Positions 8,777 to 16,968 of a stretch of DNA of 64,000 nucleotides are shown piece after piece. Location of the stretch: positions 186,001-250,000 of the forward strand of contig NZ_PVZC01000009.1 in assembly GCF_003002095.1 (NCBI RefSeq), read 5' to 3'. Each line of letters opens with the position of its first letter. The stretch's first letter is position 1. The translations under genes were made by a program, and so were the position numbers. The notes beneath the pieces were generated by a model, which worked only from the letters and a program-made list of their open reading frames with translations, searched no databases and had not been told where the DNA came from. This stretch comes from Allonocardiopsis opalescens (GTDB taxonomy: Bacteria > Actinomycetota > Actinomycetes > Streptosporangiales > Streptosporangiaceae).

Positions 8777-9577
8777 CTACAGGTCGCCCGGGCCGGTGAA
8801 GCGGTCGCGCGGGCGGGCGAGCATCGGCCCCAGTTCGCCGTGCTCGCGGATCATCTCCACGGTGATGCTGCGGTAGTCCACCGCGCGGGCGCCGCGGTCG
8901 GAGGCCCCGGTCAGCTCCTCCACGGCCTCGTGCACCCGCTCCAGCAGCTCCGGGTCGATGACCTGGCCCGGGTCGGCGCCGAAGATGCCCGCGACCTCGC
9001 AGTCGCATCCGGGGTGGATCGGGTTCAGGTCCTCCACCCGGTAGCGCTGCGTGCTCGCCACGACGCACAGCCCGCAGTTCTCCGAGCCGACCAGGACCCG
9101 CCGCCAGAACCGGGGCCGGTCCGCCGCGGGGACGTCGACCGCCTCCATGGCGGCCTGCGCGGCGTGGGCGTAGGTCTGCTGCAGGTCGGCCTCGGCGATC
9201 TCGGCCAGCCGGGTCGCGCCCCGCTGCAGCGCCTCGTCCAGCTGCTCGCCGCGCCCCAGGTGCGTGTACACGGTCGCGAACGGCCGGTGGTACACCAGCT
9301 CCCCCGGCACGCCCCGCAGGTCCACCAGGACGTCATCGGGCAGGCCCGGCGGCGTGACCGGTACGCCCAGGGCGGCGGAGGCGAGTTCGGCGGTGCGGGC
9401 GGCCACCAGGGCGCCCATCATCTGCTGGGCGCCGTGCACCATCGGCACCGCCTGCGCGGCGAACTCCGCCGCCTGAGGCTCGTGCCAGGCCCCAAGGCTG
9501 CGAAACAGCGCCAGCAGCGCGTCGATCAGCTGCTCGGTGAGGCCGCGGCGCTGCGCGGCGAACTCCTGCGGCGTCAC
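8777..9577 (-). CDS. MuF-like minor head protein
   Basis: A 266-residue protein whose GTG overlaps the portal stop codon (GTGA). The C-terminal half has the MuF pattern: C168-x2-C171, then HPGCDCEV with H188, C191 and C193, likely metal-binding, plus ARAVDYRSITVEMIREHG. MuF proteins sit at the portal vertex and are ejected or help head assembly. Located between portal and scaffold, as expected. No fused toxin domain is visible. Confidence 0.85.
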   Translation of the reverse strand: MTPQEFAAQRRGLTEQLIDALLALFRSLGAWHEPQAAEFAAQAVPMVHGAQQMMGALVAARTAELASAALGVPVTPPGLPDDVLVDLRGVPGELVYHRPFATVYTHLGRGEQLDEALQRGATRLAEIAEADLQQTYAHAAQAAMEAVDVPAADRPRFWRRVLVGSENCGLCVVASTQRYRVEDLNPIHPGCDCEVAGIFGADPGQVIDPELLERVHEAVEELTGASDRGARAVDYRSITVEMIREHGELGPMLARPRDRFTGPGDL

Positions 9578-10995
9578 GACTCGGCCGGTTCAGCGCCGCC
9601 GCGGCCCGGGGTTGGCGCCGGTGCGGTGGGGCGCGGTGCGGCCATGGCGGTGCGCAGCGCGTCCGCGGCCATCTCGGTGCGCAGCTGGGCGATCTGCTGG
9701 GGGGAGTCGCCGATGCGCTCGGCCACGACCGGCAGCGGGTACCCGGCGCCGCGCAGCTTGGTGGCGTAGTCGGCGACCTGGGCAGGGTTGAAGTTCTCCG
9801 GGCGCGCCCACACCACCTCGGAGCTGGACAGGTCGCGGTCCAGACCCGCCACCTCGGCCATCAGCGCCAGCACCTCCTCCACGCCCTCGCCGAACCGGGC
9901 CGACGCCTGGCGGATCTTGGCGGTGTGGCCGGCGTCCAGCGCCATCACGGCGTCGGCACTGAGGTTCACCATGTCGCCCGGCAGGTAGTACACCGGGGTC
10001 AGCGTCACCGCCGCGAAGGCCCGCATGTCGGCCTCCACGGCGCGCAGCATCGTGGAGGTGTCGGTCTGGGGCAGCGACACCAGGCGGGGCTCGGGGTCGC
10101 CGGCCTCTCCGGGCGGGATGGTCCAGATCTGGTCGGCGCCGGGGTTGAACGGGGCCACCGGCAGCCCGGTCACCTCGTCCTCCTCCGGTGTGAAGTTCAG
10201 CAGCGCGTTCTGGCGGAACGCGGCGTAGCGGTCGGCGGTGAGCCGGTTGAGGAGGGTCAGGTTGTGCCGGTTCTGCACGTCGATGCCGGCGTCGAACTCG
10301 GCTGCGGGCTCCTCGCCCTCGTCGCCGTTGAGGAACGGCACCACCGGCACCTCGGGCAGGGACCGCCCCGACTCCTGGCGCGCCTCCCAGGCGTCGGGTT
10401 TGAACGACAGGCGGCGCGGGGAGGACCGGCGGTCCTCGGCGCGGGTACGCCAGTGGTGGCGCTCCCCGGGCAGGTACAGGGTGGCCATCCACCGCTTGAG
10501 GATCGGGTCGTGCCACAGCCGCAGCGCCGCCAGCCGCCGGGACGGGTCGGCGGGGTCGGTCTCCACGATCACCGTCTCGGGGCCCTCGATGGTGACCCGC
10601 GGCCGCTGCGCGTCGCGCGGGTCGACGCCCACGGTGACGTAGGCGGCGCTGACGCTGAGCGCCCTGCGCCAGATCCCCAGCTGCCGGGCGTCCAGCTTCG
10701 CCTGCTGCCACAGGCCCCACACCGGGTTGTCGGTGGCCGATCGGGCCGAGGCGTCGCGGTAGCCGATCACCTGCATCCGGTGCACCATCGACTCCACGGC
10801 CAAACGGCACAGGTTCGTGCGGGCCAGCCGCTGGAAGCGCCGGAACGCCTCCTTGTGCTGGGAGGGCCCGGCCGGCAGGTCGTGGTCGCCGTCGTAGTAG
10901 CGGCGCCAGTAGTCCACCTGGCGGCGCCGCGCCAGCAGCTTGGGGCCCAGGCGGCCCAGCCACTCCAGCGCCGACAGGTCATCGGACTCGGCCAC
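9574..10995 (-). CDS. Phage portal protein
   Basis: A 473-residue portal (SPP1 gp6-like family) that forms the dodecameric channel for DNA packaging. Characteristic features: RRQVDYWRRYYDGDHDLP near the N-terminus, TNLCRLAVESMVHRMQV, an acidic NGDEGEEP loop, RHNLTLLNRLTADRYAAFRQ, and the Pro/Ala-rich C-terminus. Start GTG 10995, 19 bp after the terminase stop. Followed without a gap by the MuF gene. Confidence 0.92.
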   Translation of the reverse strand: MAESDDLSALEWLGRLGPKLLARRRQVDYWRRYYDGDHDLPAGPSQHKEAFRRFQRLARTNLCRLAVESMVHRMQVIGYRDASARSATDNPVWGLWQQAKLDARQLGIWRRALSVSAAYVTVGVDPRDAQRPRVTIEGPETVIVETDPADPSRRLAALRLWHDPILKRWMATLYLPGERHHWRTRAEDRRSSPRRLSFKPDAWEARQESGRSLPEVPVVPFLNGDEGEEPAAEFDAGIDVQNRHNLTLLNRLTADRYAAFRQNALLNFTPEEDEVTGLPVAPFNPGADQIWTIPPGEAGDPEPRLVSLPQTDTSTMLRAVEADMRAFAAVTLTPVYYLPGDMVNLSADAVMALDAGHTAKIRQASARFGEGVEEVLALMAEVAGLDRDLSSSEVVWARPENFNPAQVADYATKLRGAGYPLPVVAERIGDSPQQIAQLRTEMAADALRTAMAAPRPTAPAPTPGRGGAEPAES

Positions 10996-11014
10996 GGCTC
11001 ACCGCCCTCCTTCG

Positions 11015-12718
11015 TCAGAATCCGGCCGCGCGGCGGGTGCGTCGGGGCCGGTGCAGGCCGCGCGCCACCGCGTCGGAGCGGCACTCATAGGCGAGGACCG
11101 CCGCCATGGCCGCGTCGATCTTGCGCGGGCTCTTGGCGTACTCCTTGCCGATGGTGACGCCGACCTTCCCGGCCAGCCGCCGCCTCGCGTTGAGCACGTG
11201 GCGGGTCAGCACCGCGTCGGCGTCATGGCTGAGCCGCTTGGCCTCGTCGCGGTCCACGATCGCGTCATGGAGGCGCTCCACGGCCCGCACGATCAGGGTG
11301 GGCCGGTTGGTCCACCACTCCAGCGGGCGGGCCTGGGTGGCCTTGACGCGCATGCGCTTGCCGAAGGCGGACTGCCAGCGGTCCAGGTAGTCCTGCCAGT
11401 GCGCGGGGTCGGCGTACATGCCCACCACCTCGTAGCGGTCCACAGCGGCCATCACAGCGGCGTCCACGGCCTCGCGGTCCACCTGCCAGTCATCGCCGGC
11501 CGGGCCCGGCGGCTTCTCCCAGCAGCCCAGCAGGAACAGGTGCCCGTCGGACACCCGGCACCCCACCAGGGCGGTGGAGTCGTCGCGCACCGACCCGTCG
11601 AAGCCGAGCGTGATGCGCTCGCCGTCGGCCACGACCTTCGAAGCGTCCGCGCAGGCCGCCCACGCCGAGGCGTTCACCCATGCGTCCGACGCCGAGGTGC
11701 GGGCGTTGAGGAAGAAGCGGCGGGAGTCGTCGACCTCCTTGCGGGGGTCGTAGAACTCGTCCAGGATCGCCTCGACGTCGTTCCACTCCACCGCCTCGCC
11801 GAACGCCTCGGTGATGGCGGCGCGCAGCGCCTCTTCGGCGGTCAGGTCCTCGCATTCGCCCCACCGGTGGTCATAGACCAGCCGGTGCCGCAGCCGCTTG
11901 TACTTGCGGGTGCCGTCGGCGTTGAGCTCGGCGAGCTTCTCCGCGAACTCGTAGGTGGACTCCGCCACCGACTCCTCGCCGGGGGCGAACATGGTGGTGG
12001 TCTCCAGGAACCAGGTGCCCGCGTTCTTCTTGCGCTTGCGCAGGTTCCGGGTGACGGTGGCGTACATCCGCCGCAGCTCCGGCGTGTTGTACAGGTGGGA
12101 CTCGTCGAAGACCACGAAGGTCTCCTTGCCGCCGTCCTTGCTCGCCGAGGAGGCGGTGGACGGGGTGATCTCCCCGCCGCCCGGCAGCAGGATGCGGGTC
12201 AATCCGACCTCGTGCCGGGAGCACACCCCCGACAGCGGGGTGCCCTCGTCGGGGTCGAGGTTGAAGTGGACGGAGTCGTAGACGTTGCCGGTCTGGCCCT
12301 CCTCGGTGGCCATGATCCGGATGTAGGGGGTCTGGACCGGGCGGCCCATCGGCTCACCCGGTTCGTAGACGTAGGTGAAGCCCGCCCCCCACGGGTCGGT
12401 GTAGACCTCGCCGCCGTCGGCGAAGCCCGCGAACCGGCACGGGCCGAGCGCCTCGAACAGGCTCAACCGCGCGCCCAGGCCGGACTTGTCCGCGCCCTTG
12501 GGCCTGCTGAAGAAGGCGCTGTCGTACAGCAGCCTTCCATGCTCGTCGAGCGCGTAGCAGTCGGCCACGAAGCCCGAGTACTCGTCGCCGTGGCGCACCG
12601 GCTGCCCCTGCACGTCGCCGGGGCCGTGGACGACGAAGTACTCCATCCACGCCAGCGCCAGCCAGCCCAGCGACCTCAGCCGGTCGTGGGCGGGCGAGCG
12701 CACCAGGGTGCGCGGCAC
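11015..12718 (-). CDS. terL: Terminase large subunit
   Basis: A 567-residue packaging motor. The N-terminal ATPase has a degenerate Walker A, SRPKGADKSG at 71-80, a Walker B VVFDESH (D205, E206) and a following TT coupling motif near 240-242. The C-terminal nuclease half begins with LGFDGSVRDD (D374, D379/D380) and has further acidic residues. The SRPKGxxKSG type of P-loop is typical of actinophage terminases. The small subunit gene lies 4 bp upstream. Confidence 0.93.
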   Translation of the reverse strand: MPRTLVRSPAHDRLRSLGWLALAWMEYFVVHGPGDVQGQPVRHGDEYSGFVADCYALDEHGRLLYDSAFFSRPKGADKSGLGARLSLFEALGPCRFAGFADGGEVYTDPWGAGFTYVYEPGEPMGRPVQTPYIRIMATEEGQTGNVYDSVHFNLDPDEGTPLSGVCSRHEVGLTRILLPGGGEITPSTASSASKDGGKETFVVFDESHLYNTPELRRMYATVTRNLRKRKKNAGTWFLETTTMFAPGEESVAESTYEFAEKLAELNADGTRKYKRLRHRLVYDHRWGECEDLTAEEALRAAITEAFGEAVEWNDVEAILDEFYDPRKEVDDSRRFFLNARTSASDAWVNASAWAACADASKVVADGERITLGFDGSVRDDSTALVGCRVSDGHLFLLGCWEKPPGPAGDDWQVDREAVDAAVMAAVDRYEVVGMYADPAHWQDYLDRWQSAFGKRMRVKATQARPLEWWTNRPTLIVRAVERLHDAIVDRDEAKRLSHDADAVLTRHVLNARRRLAGKVGVTIGKEYAKSPRKIDAAMAAVLAYECRSDAVARGLHRPRRTRRAAGF

Positions 12719-12722
12719 CGGT

Positions 12723-13175
12723 TCACCCCGACAGGCGGGAGCGCCGCGAGGCGATGTCGGTGACCGACCCCCGCGGCTCGGCCGCGTCCGGCGGCGCGTC
12801 GGAGGGGACCTCCACGGTGATGCGCAGCCGCATCCGGTCCTCGGGGGTGGCGCCGAACTTCGCGGCGCGCAGCCGCAGCTCGCTCGCGAACTCCCAGCGG
12901 CCCTTCGTCCACATCACGTGGTGCATCAGGGCGGTGTCGAGCAGGAAGTCCCAGTCGGTGTCGGTGAACGTCTGGGACTGCGCCGAGCGGCGCCAGGTCG
13001 ACCACCACGCCCGGGTGCGCGGGTGCCAGCTCTCACCGTCGGGCACCACGTCGTCGGGCAGGTCGGGGCCGCGCAGCTCGCCGTCGGCGGCCACGGCCGT
13101 CATCTCCGCGGCCCTGCGTTCGGTGTCGCGGCGCCTGGAGCGGGTCGCCTTGGGGGCGAAGCCTTGGCCGGCCAT
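12723..13175 (-). CDS. terS: Terminase small subunit
   Basis: A 150-residue protein from ATG 13175, which overlaps the preceding stop (TGATG). Begins MAGQGFAPKATRSRRRDTERR, a basic N-terminus, followed by WHPRTRAWWSTWRRSAQS and FTDTDWDFLLDTALMHH, the pattern of actinophage P27-like small terminases. Recognises the packaging site and loads DNA onto TerL. Position supports the call. Confidence 0.82.
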   Translation of the reverse strand: MAGQGFAPKATRSRRRDTERRAAEMTAVAADGELRGPDLPDDVVPDGESWHPRTRAWWSTWRRSAQSQTFTDTDWDFLLDTALMHHVMWTKGRWEFASELRLRAAKFGATPEDRMRLRITVEVPSDAPPDAAEPRGSVTDIASRRSRLSG

Positions 13176-13423
13176 CACTCGCTCCGGGCGTTGTTCAGGT
13201 GCCGAAGCTCGTCCTGGACGACCCATTCCGGATCGTCGTCGTGGGGCAGCTCGACCCGGAAGGGGAAGGCCAGGACGGCCGCCGCGGCGGTGTCCTCCAT
13301 CAGGCCCTTCCGCCGCTGAACCACCCACTGCACCTCGTCGTCGGTCAGCAGGTCGAAGACCAGGGCGTGGACGTGGGTGCCGCCCTGGTCGACGCCGAGG
13401 CTCATGCTGCGCAGTCGCGCCAT
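13175..13423 (-). CDS. Hypothetical phage protein
   Basis: An 82-residue acidic protein, MARLRSMSLGVDQGGTH at the start and DDDPEWVVQDELRH near the end. ATG 13423 is preferred to GTG 13432 because GGGAGA then lies 9 nt away instead of touching the start codon. Overlaps the small terminase start by 1 nt, so probably belongs to the packaging operon. No family recognised. Confidence 0.6.
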   Translation of the reverse strand: MARLRSMSLGVDQGGTHVHALVFDLLTDDEVQWVVQRRKGLMEDTAAAAVLAFPFRVELPHDDDPEWVVQDELRHLNNARSE

Positions 13424-13474
13424 GGTGTTCACTCTCCCGTTTCGGGACGCGCACGGCCCCGTTCCGGGATCGTG

Positions 13475-14059
13475 CTAGGTCAACAGCCAGCGGATGACGC
13501 CGGACAGGTCCCCCAGGACCGACGGCGCGCCGCCGTGCGGGCGGCCGGTCACCGTGATGTAGCGGCCCGCGCCGTAGATCTCAGCCTTGCCGCCGCCGCG
13601 GCGCAGCCGCCGCCCCCGCGCCACCTCGCCGCGGCCCCACACGTGCAGGCCGCGCCCGCTGGGCGAGACCTCGACGTAGGTGGGCGGGCAGCGCCTCAGC
13701 AGGGCGGTGGCGAGCGGCGACAGGGCACCGCCGGCGTCCAGGCAGTCGTCCAGGTCGATGCACACGATCCCGTCGCCGTCCAGGACGAACCCCCGGCGGG
13801 GTCGGGACCGCACCGTGCTGAAGCGGGACCAGGTGGCCGGGTCGGTCACCGACGCCGGGGCGCCGCCGGGGGTGCGGGGCGCCTTCGCGGCGTCGTGGAG
13901 GACCCACCGGTCGCGCTCGCGCAGCTCGGCGGGGACCGTCGAGGCGCGCCGGGCGCGGGACAGGGCCATGCGGCACCGGTTGGAGCAGGTCGTCGTCTGC
14001 GCCCGCCGGGTTCCGCCCAGGGGGGCGCCGCAGCGGGGGTTCGCGCAGGTGCGGGACAT
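13475..14059 (-). CDS. Primase/polymerase-like (AEP fold) protein
   Basis: A 194-residue protein. N-terminal zinc-finger-like cysteines (C5, C10, C25, C29) and then a prim-pol-type core: GIVCIDLDDCLD with acidic residues 102-105, SPSGRGLHVWG (H139) and AEIYGAGRYITVTG. These correspond to the D-x-D, s-x-H and later motifs of archaeo-eukaryotic primases, but no helicase domain follows. It is separated from the main primase-helicase and sits just upstream of the terminase. A role in priming or in DNA end handling is a guess. Confidence 0.6.
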   Translation of the reverse strand: MSRTCANPRCGAPLGGTRRAQTTTCSNRCRMALSRARRASTVPAELRERDRWVLHDAAKAPRTPGGAPASVTDPATWSRFSTVRSRPRRGFVLDGDGIVCIDLDDCLDAGGALSPLATALLRRCPPTYVEVSPSGRGLHVWGRGEVARGRRLRRGGGKAEIYGAGRYITVTGRPHGGAPSVLGDLSGVIRWLLT

Positions 14060-14100
14060 GCCCCCATACTACCCCGCGTGTTACAGTTTAGGCGATCTAC
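14060..14100 (-). promoter_or_regulatory. Probable late promoter region
   Basis: An AT-richer stretch directly before the gene starting at 14059. On the minus strand a TAGTAT hexamer (14071-14066) lies 7 bp before the ATG, with CTAAAC and TGTAACA a little upstream. The -35 to -10 spacing is not ideal, so this is a weak prediction. From here the packaging and structural genes read leftwards with few gaps. Confidence 0.35.
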
Positions 14101-14280
14101 CTGCACAGATGCCGGGGTCACGATTCGGTGGAGCGCTCAGGCGCATCAGGCTGGGCGGGGGTGCGGATCACCCCGGCCGACGGCCCGCAGACGTTCCCGT
14201 GGGCGCCTCCGGCACTCCCGGGGAGGGTTCGGCCAGAGTCGTGCGCACCGCGAGGACCAGCACTTCTTCGGGCGGCCCTA

Positions 14281-14309
14281 CCCCCGGGAGGGGGAGGCTC
14301 CCCCACCCT
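14281..14309 (-). terminator. Possible terminator after the HNH gene
   Basis: GGGGGAG and CTCCCCC face each other almost without a loop, inside a longer imperfect GC-rich repeat, about 15 bp after the HNH stop. About 260 bp (14060-14323) around it contain no convincing gene on either strand. Confidence 0.3.
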
Positions 14310-14323
14310 GACCAGCGCAAACG

Positions 14324-14620
14324 TCACGCCAGCCCAGGATGTGCCTCGGGGGGGCGCCGCGTGGTGGGGTTCCGGCGCGCGGCCGCCCCCTCGGCCGAGG
14401 ACTTGCGTGCGTGGTGCCAGCGGCACAGCGCTTGGAGGTTCTCGGGGCGGTGGTCGTGCCGGTCGCCGATGTGGTCGACCTGGTTGGCGTGCGCTCCGCA
14501 CCGCTGCCCGTCGGTCCTCCACTGGCAGGCGTACCCGTCGCGCTGGAGGATGGCGGGGCGGATGCGGCTGTACCAGTCCGTGGGAAGTTCGGCCCTGCGG
14601 GTGCTGGTGTCCCATGCCAT
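14324..14620 (-). CDS. HNH endonuclease
   Basis: A 98-residue HNH/McrA-type nuclease from ATG 14620. The motif is complete: C32 and C41, then NQVDHIGDRHDHRPENLQAL (D49-H50, N61) and CRWHH (C66, H69, H70), the four-Cys/His metal site plus catalytic His and Asn. In HK97-like cos phages a small HNH protein next to terminase is needed for DNA cleavage at packaging. Here it lies one gene upstream of the terminase group, so a packaging role is the best guess. Confidence 0.85.
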   Translation of the reverse strand: MAWDTSTRRAELPTDWYSRIRPAILQRDGYACQWRTDGQRCGAHANQVDHIGDRHDHRPENLQALCRWHHARKSSAEGAAARRNPTTRRPPEAHPGLA

Positions 14621-14794
14621 CGGCGCCCCCTGTGCGCGTGAGCCTTGGGCTGGTGCCCGCCGCACCGCACGAGGGGAGACGGCGCGGCGGGGGTTTCAGG
14701 GCCCGCCGCCGTTCCGGAGTTGCACCGGTGCTGGCCAGCTGTGCGCGGCACTCCCGCGTGCCGGCGGCGTCCCCGTCCGTGGGCGGACATGACG
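14621..14794. other. Leader region before the HNH gene
   Basis: About 170 bp between the HNH start and the hairpin at 14795. Open frames cross it on both strands, but their Arg-rich composition and lack of ribosome sites suggest they are not genes. A promoter for the HNH gene may lie here, but I see no clear hexamers. Confidence 0.4.
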
Positions 14795-14824
14795 AAGGCC
14801 CCGAGGGAGCGTCCTCGGGGCCTT
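14795..14824 (-). terminator. Strong hairpin terminator at the end of the early operon
   Basis: Perfect 12-bp arms, AAGGCCCCGAGG (14795-14806) and CCTCGGGGCCTT (14813-14824), around a 6-nt loop, with T residues on the plus side and A residues on the other. It lies between the last early gene (stop 14884) and the HNH gene, so it separates early and late transcription and could work in both directions. Confidence 0.8.
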
Positions 14825-14883
14825 TCGACTGCTCACGCCATTTGATCACATGATGGCGTTTCACTGGGTGGAACGCAAGTCGA

Positions 14884-15075
14884 TCAGTCGAGTGTGGGGA
14901 CAGTCGCAGTGTCCACCCACCATGCATCGTGGCCTGTGCCCTCACGGTGCGTGCTGGCCCACCGGCCGCGCTCGGCTGGTGAGTTGAACGGGATCTCGGT
15001 ACCGCGAGGGAGCGCGCCGTCGGCGTCAGGCGGCGTGCACACGCGGCACCAGAGCAGGTAGGCCGTTCCGCTCAC
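14884..15075 (-). CDS. Small hypothetical phage protein
   Basis: A 63-residue protein from GTG 15075 that overlaps the previous stop (GTGA). Sequence begins MSGTAYLLWCRVCTPP and ends HDAWWVDTATVPTLD. A single CxxC-type pair (C10, C13) and several Trp are visible. This is the last gene of the early operon before the terminator. No known family. Confidence 0.6.
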   Translation of the reverse strand: MSGTAYLLWCRVCTPPDADGALPRGTEIPFNSPAERGRWASTHREGTGHDAWWVDTATVPTLD

Positions 15076-15242
15076 GGTGCCTCGCTTCCGATGCTCGGCA
15101 GCAGGGTGGAGGTGTCCTCCACCCATGCCCGGTAAGGCTCGATCCCGGCGGCCCGAAGCGCCTCGACGGCTCGCTCCATGGTGCGCTCGGCTTCTTCTGG
15201 GGTGTCGCCGGCGCCGGTGATGGCGATGTGCAGGATGCTCAC
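15072..15242 (-). CDS. Small hypothetical phage protein
   Basis: A 56-residue protein, MSILHIAITGAGDTPEEAE at the N-terminus and PYRAWVEDTSTLLPS near the end. It looks like a compact beta-alpha-beta domain. GTG 15242 overlaps the preceding stop and its own stop overlaps the next GTG, both as GTGA. The coupled overlaps are the main evidence for this short frame. Confidence 0.6.
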   Translation of the reverse strand: MSILHIAITGAGDTPEEAERTMERAVEALRAAGIEPYRAWVEDTSTLLPSIGSEAP

Positions 15243-15409
15243 GGCCGCCACCGCACCGCATTCGCGATCACGGACCACGACGTCGCCAGGACGCGTACCG
15301 ACCGCGACCGTGCCGAGGGCGCCCGGTGAACCTCATCCGCCGCTGCCAGCACGACCGCGATCGCCGTGACGGCCACTGCGGCGACGATGGCGATCTCCAT
15401 CTCGCTCAT
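15239..15409 (-). CDS. Small single-span membrane protein
   Basis: A 56-residue protein. After MSEMEI a hydrophobic stretch of about 20 residues (IAIVAAVAVTAIAVVLAAA) forms one membrane span, followed by a basic tail ending in VRWRP. ATG 15409 overlaps the upstream stop (ATGA) and its TGA overlaps the next start (GTGA). Unknown function. Confidence 0.6.
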   Translation of the reverse strand: MSEMEIAIVAAVAVTAIAVVLAAADEVHRAPSARSRSVRVLATSWSVIANAVRWRP

Positions 15410-16251
15410 ACCCTCTCCTCTGTTCGTCCTTCAGTCTGGCGCACCAGTCCGGCGACGTCGCCGACCCGGTATCTGGTCTGTCCGTCGGCGCTGCGGTGGG
15501 CGGTGAGGCGTCCGCGTGCCACCCAGGTGCGCAGGGTCGCGGCGGTGACGCGGCCGCGCAGCGCGGTGACGGCGCGGACGACTTCGCTCGCGGTGCCGAG
15601 GTAGTCCTCGGCCTGCTCCAGCAGCGACGCCCGGACGGCGCCCACCTCCCATTCCTGGCCGCACGGCGCGCACCGCACCCAGGCGGCGCCAGGACGGGCG
15701 TACAGGTCCGTGCCGCAGGCGGTGCAGCGCCCGGCGTACCAGCGCTCGCCCGGCCGGTCCACGGCCCTCCAGGCGCCCCTCAGCCGCTCGGTGATCTCGT
15801 CGTGGATCTCGGCGGCCGCCGGGTGCGTCTGGATGCGGGCGGTGCGCTCGGCCAGCCAGGTGGCCATGGCGCCCAGCGTGTCGGCCGGCCATCCCTGGGC
15901 GCGGATGCGGGCGCACTCCAGGTGCAGGCACGCCGCGCACGCGGGGCCGTGCAGGGTCGGCGGCTCGGCCTCCATGAGCACCCGCACCCAGCCCACCAGC
16001 GCGGCCCTCAGTGCGTGCTCGGCGTCGCTCGCGGCGAGGTTCACCGCGAGCGGCTGCTCGGCGCCGCGACGGCCGCCGGTGCCCGCGCCGATGCGGTCCT
16101 GGCGCGTCACCGTGGTGCGCAGCTCGGCGGCCAGGGCGCCCACCCGGCGCAGCGCGGCCCGCAGGCCGTCGGCGCACCGGTGGCACAGCTCGGTGGTGTG
16201 CACGGGCCGGTCGCACCGCTCGGCCGCGCACAGGCGCTCGGTGCGGTTCAC
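15406..16251 (-). CDS. Zinc-finger protein with C-terminal MerR/excisionase-like helix-turn-helix
   Basis: A 281-residue protein. Cysteine pairs at C8/C13/C23/C26, C105/C108/C113 and C176/C179/C194/C197 suggest two or three zinc sites. The C-terminus (about 230-268) reads RVTAATLRTWVARGRLTAH then a GQTRYRVGDVAGLV strand-helix, the winged helix seen in MerR-like and excisionase proteins. Such proteins are common in actinobacterial mobile elements. It may be a regulator or the directionality factor for the serine integrase; nothing here proves either. Start ATG/GTG region overlaps the gene upstream. Confidence 0.6.
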   Translation of the reverse strand: MNRTERLCAAERCDRPVHTTELCHRCADGLRAALRRVGALAAELRTTVTRQDRIGAGTGGRRGAEQPLAVNLAASDAEHALRAALVGWVRVLMEAEPPTLHGPACAACLHLECARIRAQGWPADTLGAMATWLAERTARIQTHPAAAEIHDEITERLRGAWRAVDRPGERWYAGRCTACGTDLYARPGAAWVRCAPCGQEWEVGAVRASLLEQAEDYLGTASEVVRAVTALRGRVTAATLRTWVARGRLTAHRSADGQTRYRVGDVAGLVRQTEGRTEERV

Positions 16252-16466
16252 CGGCGCCCCCCGAACGCCTGAGCGAGGAGCTGGTGGTGCAGCTCCACCG
16301 CCATGGCCTCGGCGGCCGTCGCGCTCCAGCCGTCGCGCTCCAGCTTGCGGCGGTAGCCCAGGGCGTGCTCGTCGATGGGCGCCACCAACTCGGCAACGTT
16401 GTGCATGCCCTCGGCCACCTCGGCGGCCGCCCGGGTGATCTCGTCCCGGTCAGGTCGGTCGGCCAC
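16248..16466 (-). CDS. Hypothetical phage protein
   Basis: A 72-residue, mostly helical acidic protein (MADRPDRDEITRAAAEVAE ... AVELHHQLLAQAFGGRR). Overlaps the preceding gene by 17 bp and the next start by 4 bp. Family not recognised. Confidence 0.6.
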   Translation of the reverse strand: MADRPDRDEITRAAAEVAEGMHNVAELVAPIDEHALGYRRKLERDGWSATAAEAMAVELHHQLLAQAFGGRR

Positions 16467-16968
16467 CGCGCACCTCCCGGGCGTACTGGGCGACTATGGA
16501 ACCCAAGATCTCGATTGCCGCCGGACGCGCCGTGGTCGTCTGAGCCGTGGCCGGCGCCTGCCCGGCGATCTCCGCCAGGTCGCCGCGCGCCATCGTGTCC
16601 CACCCGCACCAGATGTTGGCGTACTGCGAGTACAGCGCCGGGTTGCGGCAGCTGGCGCGGGTGCCGTTGCGGTAGAAGCGGATATTGGCCTGGCCGACCC
16701 CGGAGGTGAAGCCCGCGCTCCACTGCCCGTTGGCCAGCGTCTCGTCCAGGTGCACCCATCCCGACAGGATCGGCAGGGTGCGCCCCTCGGCGTCGCGCTG
16801 GAGGTGCACCACCAGCTGCCCGGAGTCGTCCACCGACAGGTGCGTGACGCCCACCGCGATGTGGGACTCGTTGTGGTGGATGCGCGGCATCCGGCCCGAC
16901 ACGTCGTCGAAGCGGATGCACACCCGGTGGCGGTAGATCGGCAGCGTGGGGCTGGCGGCGATGATCAT
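16450..16968 (-). CDS. Hypothetical phage protein
   Basis: A 172-residue protein from ATG 16968 (ATGA overlap with the stop upstream). Beta-rich N-terminal half (IYRHRVCIRFDDVSG ... IAVGVTHLSVDDSGQLVVH) and a Gly/Asn-rich middle with FYRNGTRASCRNPALYSQY. The ORF continues upstream in the same frame without support, so the internal ATG was chosen for the overlap. No function recognised. Confidence 0.6.
   Translation of the reverse strand: MIIAASPTLPIYRHRVCIRFDDVSGRMPRIHHNESHIAVGVTHLSVDDSGQLVVHLQRDAEGRTLPILSGWVHLDETLANGQWSAGFTSGVGQANIRFYRNGTRASCRNPALYSQYANIWCGWDTMARGDLAEIAGQAPATAQTTTARPAAIEILGSIVAQYAREVRGGRPT

Noticed and set aside
14118-14323. Several short frames between the primase-like gene and HNH gene
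   Set aside because: None has a ribosome site, third-position GC bias is inconsistent, and translations are Pro/Arg-rich without motifs.
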